Origin: an uncultured Armatimonadota bacterium
GTDB taxonomy: Bacteria; Armatimonadota; UBA5829; DTJY01
Length of the DNA stretch: 5,917 nt
Direction of reading: 5' to 3'
Assembly (NCBI GenBank): GCA_937875395.1
Contig: CALNCU010000045.1
Span: 1-5,917, forward strand
Part shown: positions 1 to 5,906 of the stretch, one piece after another
How the letters are laid out: each line of letters begins with the position of its first letter
How positions within the stretch are numbered: position 1 is the stretch's first letter
Notes under the pieces: generated by a model
Told to the model about the DNA's origin: nothing
The model's database searches: none
The model's input: only the letters and a program-made list of their open reading frames with translations
Position numbers and translations under genes: made by a program

Positions 1-1583
1 TGCAGGTCATCCCTAACAAGGTTCTCTACAATCTGAAGCCCAAGGTTCCGGTTTTTGTGCAGATCAAATCCTTCCGGGAGCGGCTCGCCGTTGTTTGCAA
101 CGGTAATAGTAATCTCCCGCTCATCCTCCAAGAGGGATACTTCCAGCACGCCCTCATCTACGGCCCTGAATCCGTGTTCCACGGCGTTCTGAACAAGCTC
201 GTTTAAGATGAGTGCCACAGAGGTTGCCTTTGCCGGGGGAAGCAGAAAGTCTGCGCCCACAAGAGCAATCTCCACGCGCTTTCCGGGAGGAACCAGGCTC
301 TGGCGCGTAGCCGTTAGAATGTTCTCTGCAACCTTTTTTATGCTCACTCTATCCATCTCTTCGTGGGAGAGCACCTCATGCACGGCGGCAATGCTTAGTA
401 TACGGCTTATACTCTCCTGAAGCACAGTTGTAACAGATTTAAACTTGGAGTACTGCATCTGTAACCTTAGAAGGCTTGCAATTGTCTGCAGGTTGTTCTT
501 CACCCGGTGGTGCATCTCCTGCACAATGGCGGATTTTACCACCAGCTTGGCGTTTTCTAGGGCTATGGCGGCATGGCTCCCTATGGCAGTAAGAACGCCT
601 ATCTCTTCCGTTGTAAAGATGTGCTGCTTCTCTGTATAGCAGTTCATAACGCCCACTATCTTATCCCTAAGCCTTAAGGGGACGCACACCATGGAGCAGA
701 GCCCCTCCCTGCGGGCTATGTCCGGGTAGCGGTACTCCGGGGTGCGTTTAACATCCAGAACGGTAATGGGCCGCCCGCCGGAAATGGCCTTTCCCGCAAG
801 GCTCTCCCCCAGTTTCAGGTTAGGCTTGCGGACGTATTCACGGCTGCTGCTCTGCGTGGCACGGATAACAAGCTCCTGCTTCTCTTCGTCTAGGAGCATC
901 ACGGTTACAATCTTAAACTTCATGCTCTCTGCCGTCATAGCCACAATCAGGTTCAAAATTTCATCCAGGTACATCCCGGAGGTTATGGAACGGCTCATCT
1001 CTGAAAGGGTGGTCAGGTGAGAGACTCTTGTCTCCATTCGGCGGTACATTCTGGAGCTTCTTATGGCGTTGGCCACCTGCTCTGCAATGCGCTCCATAAG
1101 GCGTATCTGGCTCTCCGTATAATCGTGCGAATGGTTTGTGCGGATGTTAATAACGCCTATCACCTCATCGTTTGCCATAAGCGGCACGGAGAGCATAGAT
1201 TGAAAGCTGTCCTCCTGAAGCTCTGCAAAGGCCTTGTAACGATGGTCCAAAAAGGCTTCGCGGGCTAGCGCAACATGCTGTCCTTCCTTTGCAACCCATC
1301 CGGTAACGCCTTCTCCCACCTTAAGACGAATTTTACCAACCACATCCTTTGTGGGACCCTTTGTGGCCCGCAGCACCAGCTCCTGGCCCGTTTCATTTAG
1401 AATATAGATAAAGCAGGTGTCCGTACCGGTTACCTGAACGGCTATCTCTGCCACCACCTCAAGCAGGCGCTCCGTGTTAAAGGTAGAGCCTATAGCCTGC
1501 CCAAGTTTACGAAGGGCCTCTACCTCTACATCCTTCTCTGCAAGGGCCTCTTCCAGGCGTTGTATTCTTTCTTCTGTGTTCAT
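1..1583 (-). CDS. GAF-GAF sensor histidine kinase, HisKA_2 type (partial, C-terminus cut by window edge)
   Basis: An open frame runs from ATG at 1583 to the left edge, giving 527 residues with no stop. No membrane segment is visible, so this is a cytoplasmic sensor. Order: short coiled-coil start (about 1-30), GAF 1 (about 30-178, with the VPLMANDEVIGVINI strand), GAF 2 (about 195-347, with VPLRLRDKIVGVMN), HisKA_2 dimerisation/phosphotransfer box EMHHRVKNNLQ (356-366; phosphorylated His probably H359), then HATPase_c with N box NELVQNAVEHG (471-481) and LGLQIV (514-519). The G1 box reads NNGEP (497-501) where DxGxG is usual. Autophosphorylation and transfer to the adjacent ANTAR regulator are inferred from family and gene order, as in EutW/EutV. 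The GAF ligand cannot be read from sequence. The start has only a weak Shine-Dalgarno (ACGG), but no other in-frame ATG occurs before residue 130. The family is certain; the biological signal is unknown. Confidence 0.93.
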   Translation of the reverse strand, partial: MNTEERIQRLEEALAEKDVEVEALRKLGQAIGSTFNTERLLEVVAEIAVQVTGTDTCFIYILNETGQELVLRATKGPTKDVVGKIRLKVGEGVTGWVAKEGQHVALAREAFLDHRYKAFAELQEDSFQSMLSVPLMANDEVIGVINIRTNHSHDYTESQIRLMERIAEQVANAIRSSRMYRRMETRVSHLTTLSEMSRSITSGMYLDEILNLIVAMTAESMKFKIVTVMLLDEEKQELVIRATQSSSREYVRKPNLKLGESLAGKAISGGRPITVLDVKRTPEYRYPDIARREGLCSMVCVPLRLRDKIVGVMNCYTEKQHIFTTEEIGVLTAIGSHAAIALENAKLVVKSAIVQEMHHRVKNNLQTIASLLRLQMQYSKFKSVTTVLQESISRILSIAAVHEVLSHEEMDRVSIKKVAENILTATRQSLVPPGKRVEIALVGADFLLPPAKATSVALILNELVQNAVEHGFRAVDEGVLEVSLLEDEREITITVANNGEPLPEGFDLHKNRNLGLQIVENLVRDDL

Positions 1584-1603
1584 AATTTACCGTCAAAACC
1601 ATG

Positions 1604-1625
1604 CTGGCCGGAGAAATCCGGCCAG
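1604..1625 (-). promoter_or_regulatory. Perfect 9-bp hairpin between regulator and kinase genes
   Basis: Arms CTGGCCGGA (1604-1612) and TCCGGCCAG (1617-1625) are exactly complementary around a 4-nt loop. The loop reads UUUC in the regulator-kinase transcript and GAAA on the other strand. It sits 33 nt past the regulator stop and 20 nt before the kinase ATG. In the transcript it is followed by CATGGTTTTGACGG, a very short T run, so it is at best a weak or partial terminator. It could equally protect the upstream mRNA end or limit kinase translation. It does not have the A1/G4 hexaloop expected of an ANTAR target. The structure is seen directly; the role is inferred. Confidence 0.6.
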
Positions 1626-1658
1626 TGAATATGTTTATATTCTGTTTGCAAGCCCAAG

Positions 1659-2234
1659 CTATACATCCTGCGTTAGGATAACTGCTTCCGCAATCTCTCT
1701 CATGGACTTCCGGGAACTCATGGCCTGCATCTGAATCCAACGGAAGGCGTCCTGCTCTTTCATTCCCCGCTTATCCATTAGAACGCCCTTGGCCCGGTCT
1801 ATAATCTTTCTGGCTTCCATCTTCTCTTGAAGGGAACCAACCTCTTTTGACAGGGCCTCCATCTCACGGTACCTGGATATGGCAATCTCTATGGCGGGAA
1901 GAAGGTCTGTCTCTTTAAACGGCTTCACCAGGTATCCAAAGACTCCGGCCTCCTTGGCCCGGTCTATAAGGTCTCTCTGGCTGTAGGCCGTAAGCAGCAG
2001 CACCGGACATATCTGTTCATCCGTAATTATCTTGGCGGCATCCAGGCCGTCCATCTCCGGCATCTTTATATCCAGCACGGCAAGGTCAAGCTCGGTTGAA
2101 CGGGCCAGCTCCACGGCCGCCCTGCCGTCGCTTGCCTCTGCAACCACGTTATGGCCCATGCCCAAAAGTATATTCTTCAGGTCCAGCCTGATAATTGATT
2201 CATCATCTGCAATAAGTATTCTTAACGAATCCAT
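1659..2234 (-). CDS. Response regulator with ANTAR RNA-binding output domain (putative antiterminator)
   Basis: 191 residues. The receiver domain (about 4-120) has acidic pocket D10/D11, phosphoacceptor D55 (LDIKMPEMDG), T82 and K104 (LVKPF), so all catalytic residues are present. A linker helix (about 121-138) leads into an ANTAR domain (about 135-188, RKIIDRAKGVLMDKRGMKEQDAFRWIQ, then SRKSMREIAEAVI). ANTAR proteins of the AmiR/NasR/EutV family bind paired hairpins in mRNA leaders and prevent formation of a terminator; phosphorylation promotes dimerisation. The ATG at 2234 is chosen because GGAGGGG lies 6 nt upstream and the product starts directly with MDSLRILIADDE, the first receiver strand. 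A GTG at 2261 in the same frame lacks a ribosome site. The partner kinase lies 75 bp downstream on the same strand. Targets are not visible in this window. The family is certain; the regulated genes are unknown. Confidence 0.96.
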   Translation of the reverse strand: MDSLRILIADDESIIRLDLKNILLGMGHNVVAEASDGRAAVELARSTELDLAVLDIKMPEMDGLDAAKIITDEQICPVLLLTAYSQRDLIDRAKEAGVFGYLVKPFKETDLLPAIEIAISRYREMEALSKEVGSLQEKMEARKIIDRAKGVLMDKRGMKEQDAFRWIQMQAMSSRKSMREIAEAVILTQDV

Positions 2235-2240
2235 TCGGCA

Positions 2241-2247
2241 CCCCTCC
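2241..2247 (-). promoter_or_regulatory. Shine-Dalgarno site deciding the regulator start
   Basis: GGAGGGG on the minus strand, 6 nt before the ATG at 2234. The strong match supports this start over the upstream in-frame GTG at 2261. Confidence 0.85.
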
Positions 2248-2254
2248 GGCGCGC

Positions 2255-2268
2255 ATCCCACGTGGGAT
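2255..2268. repeat. 14-bp perfect palindrome in the regulator leader
   Basis: ATCCCACGTGGGAT is its own reverse complement. It lies 20 bp upstream of the regulator ATG, inside the predicted 5' leader and well downstream of the inferred transcription start. As DNA it could be an operator acting as a roadblock. As RNA it could form a 5-bp stem with an ACGU loop next to the ribosome site. A protein partner cannot be named. Confidence 0.5.
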
Positions 2269-2291
2269 ATGGGTATGTTAATAAGGCAGCA

Positions 2292-2346
2292 GGCATCATA
2301 GGCTGCAAAGGAGTTGATCTATCTGCAACAAAGCAGCATTGATGCC
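2292..2346 (-). promoter_or_regulatory. Long-range stem in the regulator mRNA leader
   Basis: Nested complementary arms: outer GGCATCA (2292-2298) with TGATGCC (2340-2346), 7 bp, and inner GCTGC (2302-2306) with GCAGC (2333-2337), 5 bp, separated by 2-3 nt internal loops and a 26-nt apical region. In the minus-strand transcript a competing small hairpin CUGC-UUUGUU-GCAG is possible within it. The leader from the inferred start near 2358 to the ATG is about 124 nt, long enough for RNA-level control. No U-tract terminator follows. The complementarity is seen; a regulatory role is inferred and no known riboswitch class is recognised. Confidence 0.4.
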
Positions 2347-2354
2347 GTAAACCA

Positions 2355-2384
2355 TTGTCTCAAGATTGTACCTTATGGTATAAT
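2355..2384 (+). promoter_or_regulatory. Sigma-70-type promoter for the rightward membrane protease-leuS operon
   Basis: -35 TTGTCT (2355-2360), 18-bp spacer, consensus -10 TATAAT (2379-2384) preceded by TGG, which makes an extended -10 (TGnTATAAT). The start point would be near 2391. This leaves a leader of about 32 nt before the ATG at 2423, and places the in-frame TTG at 2387 outside the message. Confidence 0.8.
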
Positions 2385-2386
2385 CT
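2363..2386. promoter_or_regulatory. Inverted repeat covering both divergent -10 boxes (operator or bidirectional promoter core)
   Basis: Arms AGATTGTACC (2363-2372) and GGTATAATCT (2377-2386) are complementary at 9 of 10 positions around a TTAT centre. The right arm contains the plus-strand -10 and the left arm contains the minus-strand -10. The symmetry may be only what two opposed -10 boxes produce, or a site for a dimeric regulator that would switch both operons. No regulator gene with a DNA-binding domain is seen nearby. Confidence 0.5.
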
Positions 2387-2393
2387 TTGTCAA
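2365..2393 (-). promoter_or_regulatory. Sigma-70-type promoter for the ANTAR regulator-kinase operon
   Basis: On the minus strand, consensus -35 TTGACA (2388-2393), 17-bp spacer, -10 TACAAT (2365-2370, 5 of 6). The start point would be near 2358. It overlaps the opposing promoter almost entirely, so two polymerases could not occupy both at once. Confidence 0.78.
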
Positions 2394-2410
2394 AGTGCAA
2401 AAGGGAAGCC

Positions 2411-2416
2411 GGGGGA
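2411..2416 (+). promoter_or_regulatory. Shine-Dalgarno site for the membrane protease gene
   Basis: GGGGGA, 6 nt before the ATG at 2423. Together with the promoter position it fixes the start of the membrane protein at 2423. Confidence 0.7.
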
Positions 2417-2422
2417 AATAGT

Positions 2423-3259
2423 ATGCATCTGCGACGCACCGGTATGTGCATTGCGCTGGCCGGCGCTTATTTGGCTCTTAGTCTAACAATCTCTTTTGCC
2501 AGGCTGGGAAATTTGGTCCCACGCCTGGCCGTTTTATTAATAGCAGTATCGTTTATATCTATTGCTGCGGTAATGCTTATGCAGCTTGGATTTACGGTAA
2601 GCCTTTCACGCCTGCAGATGAAACCGGCGGGAACTATTATTATGGGCGCGGTAAGCGCTTTGGTGCTGGCTGCCGTGATACTGGTTTCGGCACACATAAA
2701 AAGCAAGGCCGTACCGGTGGCGATTGGGTTATCCCTGGCGCGGGACCTGTCTATAATAGTGCTTGCGGGCTCCGTGGGGTACGGAATAAGCTTTATCATA
2801 CGGGAGCCGGGTATTCTGCTCCCGGTGGGGCTGTGCGCAGCCATTGTAGATTTCTGGGGAGTGAACTGGGGCCCGGTAAACCATGTGCTTACAAAGGCTC
2901 CCAAGGTGGTTAATGCCGTCTCTGTGGCAGTGCCCACCCCTGTTCCGGGGCTTCCTTCCACCACTATAGGCCCAGGGGATTTTGTCTTTCTGGCGCTCTT
3001 TTTTGGTGTGCTTTACAAGTTTAGGATGAACGTGAAGGGTACATTCTGGCTGGGATATGCGCTCCTTGTGCTCTCCATGTTTGCGGTGCTTATTTTTGGG
3101 CTGCCCATCCCGGCGCTGGTGCCTATGGGCATAGCCGTAATTCTGGCAAACATAAAAAAGTTTAAGTTAAGCAGGGAAGAGATGCTCTCCACCGCAATTG
3201 TGGCCGTATTCCTTTCCGTGCTTCTTACAGCAATATCTATCTTTATTTTCAAAAGGTAG
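2423..3259 (+). CDS. Presenilin/signal-peptide-peptidase-like intramembrane aspartyl protease (GxGD type)
   Basis: 278 residues, very hydrophobic, with about eight or nine membrane segments (roughly 8-26, 33-56, 70-90, 106-126, 130-148, 185-201, 207-226, 228-244, 255-276). Three motifs occur in the order that defines presenilin-like (A22/COG3389) proteases: a membrane Asp in IVDFWGV (D143), GPGDFVF with the second Asp (D186), and PAL at 230-232 in LPIPALVP. In the family the two Asp form the catalytic pair that cuts peptide bonds inside the membrane, and PAL shapes the active site. The proline-rich loop 153-182 between the Asp segments resembles the variable presenilin loop. The usual YD motif is VD here. 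Length fits the archaeal homologues (about 250-350). It shares an operon with leuS and is divergent from the ANTAR pair. The substrate is unknown. Alternatives are a prepilin-peptidase-like GxGD protein, which would lack PAL, or an inactive relative. Confidence 0.78.
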   Translation: MHLRRTGMCIALAGAYLALSLTISFARLGNLVPRLAVLLIAVSFISIAAVMLMQLGFTVSLSRLQMKPAGTIIMGAVSALVLAAVILVSAHIKSKAVPVAIGLSLARDLSIIVLAGSVGYGISFIIREPGILLPVGLCAAIVDFWGVNWGPVNHVLTKAPKVVNAVSVAVPTPVPGLPSTTIGPGDFVFLALFFGVLYKFRMNVKGTFWLGYALLVLSMFAVLIFGLPIPALVPMGIAVILANIKKFKLSREEMLSTAIVAVFLSVLLTAISIFIFKR

Positions 3260-3278
3260 AGTAACGGCAGGGATATTT

Positions 3279-5771
3279 ATGGCAGACAAATACGATTTTC
3301 AATCAATAGAGAAGAAATGGCGCAATAGATGGGAGAGCGCAGACCTGTATAAAACCAGGACTGATCCCGGAAAGCCCAAATATTATTACCTGGATATGTT
3401 CCCCTACCCCTCCGGCGACCTCCATATGGGACATATGAGAAACTACATTATAGGCGATGTTGTATCACGCTACCGCACCATGAGCGGCTGCAACGTGCTC
3501 CACCCCATGGGGTTCGATTCCTTTGGCCTGCCGGCAGAGAACGCCGCCATAGACAAGGGAATCCACCCCGCCAAGTGGACTTTGGACTGCATAGCAAGAA
3601 TGAAACAGCAGTTCGCCAAGCTGGGTATATCGTTTGACTGGGACAGAGAGGTTATCACCTGCCTGCCGGAATACTACAAGTGGAACCAGTGGCTCTTCCT
3701 TAAGTTTCTTGAGATGGGGCTGGCCTTTAAGAAGATGGCTCCCGCCAACTGGTGCCCCAAGTGCGAGACCACCCTTGCAAACGAAGAAGCGGAGGGCGGG
3801 GTCTGTTGGCGTTGCGGAAGCCAGGTAACCCGCAAAGATATAGACCAGTGGTTCTTTAAGATAACAGAGTATGCAGACCGCCTGCTGGATGATATAGACC
3901 TTCTAGAGAACTGGCCGGAGCGCGTGCGCACCATGCAGAAGAACTGGATAGGCCGCAGCACGGGCGTAGTCATAAACTTTAAGGTGGCGGAGACGGGAGA
4001 AGACCTCCCGGTATTCACCACGCGTCAGGATACCATCTACGGCGTCTCCTACCTTGTAATGGCGCCGGAACACCCCATGGTGGCAAAACTTGTAGCCGGA
4101 ACAGAGTATGAGGCCCCTGTGCAAGAGTTTATAGAGAGCGTACGCAAACTTACAGATATAGACCGCCTCTCCACAGCCCTTGAGAAGGTAGGGATGCCCA
4201 TAGGCGCACACGCCGTAAACCCGGTAAATGGAGAGAAGGTACCCATCTGGATAACAAACTACGTGCTGCTGGATTATGGCACGGGCGCGGTTATGGGCGT
4301 ACCATCGCATGACCAGCGGGACTTTGAATTTGCCAAGAAGTACCGCCTTCCCATCCGGCAGGTAATAGTGCCTGAAGGGGAGAAGGCGCAAGACCCGGAG
4401 CTTATGGTAGCCGCCTATGTGGAACCGGGGGTACAGGTAAACTCCGGCCCGTTTGACGGCATGCCCACAGACAAGGCAAAGGAAGCCATAGCAGATTATA
4501 TGGAGGAGAAGGGCATAGGCAGGCGGCAGGTAAACTACCGTCTAAGAGACTGGCTCATCTCCCGCCAGAGGTACTGGGGCACGCCCATCCCGGTAGTCTA
4601 CTGCCAAAAGTGCGGCATGGTTCCCGTACCGGAAAAAGATCTCCCGGTGGTGCTGCCCACGGATGTAAAGTTTACCGGGCGCGGAGAAAGCCCACTAACC
4701 ACATCTGAAAGCTTTATAAACACCACCTGCCCCAAGTGCGGCGGCCCGGCAAAGCGCGATACAGATACCATGGCAACCTGGATAGATTCGTCCTGGTACT
4801 TTATGCGCTATGCAAGCCCGCACGAAACAGAGCTGCCGTTTAATACAAAAGAAGCGGCATACTGGCTCCCCGTAGACCAGTACGTGGGCGGAGTGGAACA
4901 TGCGGTGCTCCACCTGCTCTACTCCAGATTCTTTACAAAGGTAATACAAGATATCGGCCTTATAGATTTTAAGGAACCGTTCTCCCGCCTGTTCACCCAG
5001 GGGATGATCTATAAAGACGGCTTCAAGATGAGCAAATCCCGCGGAAACGTAGTCTCGCCGGATTTCATCTGCGGCAAGTACGGCGCAGATACCGGGCGCC
5101 TCTTCATCCTGTTCATAGGCCCGCCGGATCAGGACGCAGAGTGGAGCGACCAGGGGATTGAAGGCGTATTCCGTTACTTAAACAGGGTATGGCGGTTCTT
5201 TGATGCCAACATCACAAACTACCGGAAGGATTGGGAAGAGACACTTTCAGGTGCCGACCTCTCTGCAGAAGAGCGGAACATGCGCAGAAAGACCCACCAG
5301 ACGGTACAAAAGATAACCTTTGATATAGAACGGTTCCACTTCAACACGGCCGTCTCCGCCCTTATGGAGATGATGAACGATCTCTCTGCCTTCCGTGAGA
5401 AGGGATTCTCTGCAAAGAGCAAGACCGGGCCCGCCGTGCTCTCAGAGGCTATGGAAAAGCTTGCGCTCCTCCTTGGCGCCTTTGTTCCGCACCTGGCGGA
5501 CGAGCTGTGGGAGCATATGGGCAAGAGCAACACAACCTACGAGAGCTCCTGGCCTAGCTATAACCCGGAGATTGCAAAGGCAGATGAGGTAACAATTGTT
5601 CTGCAGATAAACGGCAAGCTGCGTGACCGCATTACGGCTCCGGCAGATGCAAGCCGTGAAGACTTGGAAGCAATGGCCCTTGAGAACGCCAAGTTGCAGG
5701 AACACCTTGCCGGAAAGCCGGTGAAAAAGGTGATAGTAGTTCCGGGCAAGCTTATAAACATAGTGGCGTAG
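3279..5771 (+). CDS. leuS: Leucyl-tRNA synthetase
   Basis: 830 residues, complete. It charges tRNA-Leu with leucine in the cytoplasm using ATP. Class I signatures: HMGH (49-52) in the Rossmann fold and KMSKS (583-587). Zinc-type CxxC pairs lie at C159/C162 with C176/C179, and C442/C445 with C484/C487. The CP1 editing domain, which hydrolyses mischarged tRNA, keeps the threonine-rich FTTRQDT (246-252) and GVPSHDQRD with Asp345. The anticodon-binding helical region is about 640-775. The C-terminal tRNA-elbow domain (VTIVLQINGKLRDR to INIVA, 771-830) is present. The KMSKS loop follows directly on QGMIYKDGF, so the leucine-specific insert seen in E. coli is essentially absent, as in Bacillus-type enzymes. 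The ATG at 3279 is chosen because AGGGA lies 5 nt upstream and the product starts with the family-typical YDFQSIEKKW. An in-frame upstream start would overlap the preceding gene. The gap to the protease gene is 19 bp, so co-transcription is likely. Confidence 0.98.
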   Translation: MADKYDFQSIEKKWRNRWESADLYKTRTDPGKPKYYYLDMFPYPSGDLHMGHMRNYIIGDVVSRYRTMSGCNVLHPMGFDSFGLPAENAAIDKGIHPAKWTLDCIARMKQQFAKLGISFDWDREVITCLPEYYKWNQWLFLKFLEMGLAFKKMAPANWCPKCETTLANEEAEGGVCWRCGSQVTRKDIDQWFFKITEYADRLLDDIDLLENWPERVRTMQKNWIGRSTGVVINFKVAETGEDLPVFTTRQDTIYGVSYLVMAPEHPMVAKLVAGTEYEAPVQEFIESVRKLTDIDRLSTALEKVGMPIGAHAVNPVNGEKVPIWITNYVLLDYGTGAVMGVPSHDQRDFEFAKKYRLPIRQVIVPEGEKAQDPELMVAAYVEPGVQVNSGPFDGMPTDKAKEAIADYMEEKGIGRRQVNYRLRDWLISRQRYWGTPIPVVYCQKCGMVPVPEKDLPVVLPTDVKFTGRGESPLTTSESFINTTCPKCGGPAKRDTDTMATWIDSSWYFMRYASPHETELPFNTKEAAYWLPVDQYVGGVEHAVLHLLYSRFFTKVIQDIGLIDFKEPFSRLFTQGMIYKDGFKMSKSRGNVVSPDFICGKYGADTGRLFILFIGPPDQDAEWSDQGIEGVFRYLNRVWRFFDANITNYRKDWEETLSGADLSAEERNMRRKTHQTVQKITFDIERFHFNTAVSALMEMMNDLSAFREKGFSAKSKTGPAVLSEAMEKLALLLGAFVPHLADELWEHMGKSNTTYESSWPSYNPEIAKADEVTIVLQINGKLRDRITAPADASREDLEAMALENAKLQEHLAGKPVKKVIVVPGKLINIVA

Positions 5772-5804
5772 CAGTATCAGGCCAAGAGTTATAACGGTTA
5801 ATAA

Positions 5805-5906
5805 GGCTTCGGCAACGGCGTGCAAAGCGCCGCTGCCAAAGCAAGGGGCATCAACACCCCCAAGGCGATACTTCGGTCGCAGAGCCGAAGGCGTCGCTGC
5901 CGAAGC
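5805..5906. repeat. Cluster of inverted repeats downstream of leuS, built on CTTCGG/CCGAAG
   Basis: The hexamer CTTCGG occurs at 5807-5812 and 5871-5876, and its complement CCGAAG at 5885-5890 and 5900-5905. Outer arms GCTTCGGCAACGGCG (5806-5820) and CGTCGCTGCCGAAGC (5892-5906) are complementary at 13 of 15 positions. Inner pairs are CTTCGG/CCGAAG (5871-5876, 5885-5890) and GGGG/CCCC (5845-5848, 5857-5860). Such layered symmetry in about 100 bp suggests a small dispersed palindromic repeat (REP- or MITE-like) or a transcript-end structure for leuS. No U-tract is present, so a classical terminator is not supported. C(UUCG)G would form very stable RNA tetraloops. Whether the element recurs in the genome cannot be seen here. 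Confidence 0.45.
5811..5837. other. 10-bp GC-rich hairpin 39 bp after leuS
   Basis: GGCAACGGCG (5811-5820) pairs with CGCCGCTGCC (5828-5837) around a 7-nt loop. There is one A/C mismatch in the plus-strand RNA, but the minus-strand RNA is fully paired with a single G-U. No T run follows on either side, so it is a possible mRNA 3'-end protector rather than an evident intrinsic terminator. The better pairing on the minus strand could mean it serves a leftward gene beyond the window. Confidence 0.4.

Noticed and set aside
208..1268. Plus-strand open frames opposite the kinase gene
   Set aside because: They are antisense to a clear GAF/HisKA_2 coding frame, and their translations show no recognisable domain.
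2235..2261. In-frame GTG at 2261 as start of the response regulator, adding 9 residues
   Set aside because: No Shine-Dalgarno upstream and the extra residues precede the normal receiver start. The extension would also contain the good GGAGGGG site used by the ATG at 2234.
2318..2340. Small hairpin CUGC-UUUGUU-GCAG in the regulator leader as half of an ANTAR target
   Set aside because: The loop has G at position 4 but U instead of A at position 1, the stem is only 4 bp, and no second matching hairpin follows.
2387..2422. In-frame TTG at 2387 as start of the membrane protein, adding 12 residues
   Set aside because: It lies only 3 nt after the -10 box and before the expected transcription start, has no ribosome site, and would add a polar stretch. 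The ATG at 2423 has GGGGGA at good spacing.
2391..2422. Leader of the protease-leuS operon as an ANTAR antitermination target
   Set aside because: Only about 32 nt long with no paired hexaloop hairpins and no terminator.
3198..3278. Earlier in-frame start for leuS overlapping the protease gene
   Set aside because: The extra 27 residues do not resemble any LeuRS N-terminus and would be read out of frame through the protease gene's end. The ATG at 3279 has AGGGA before it.
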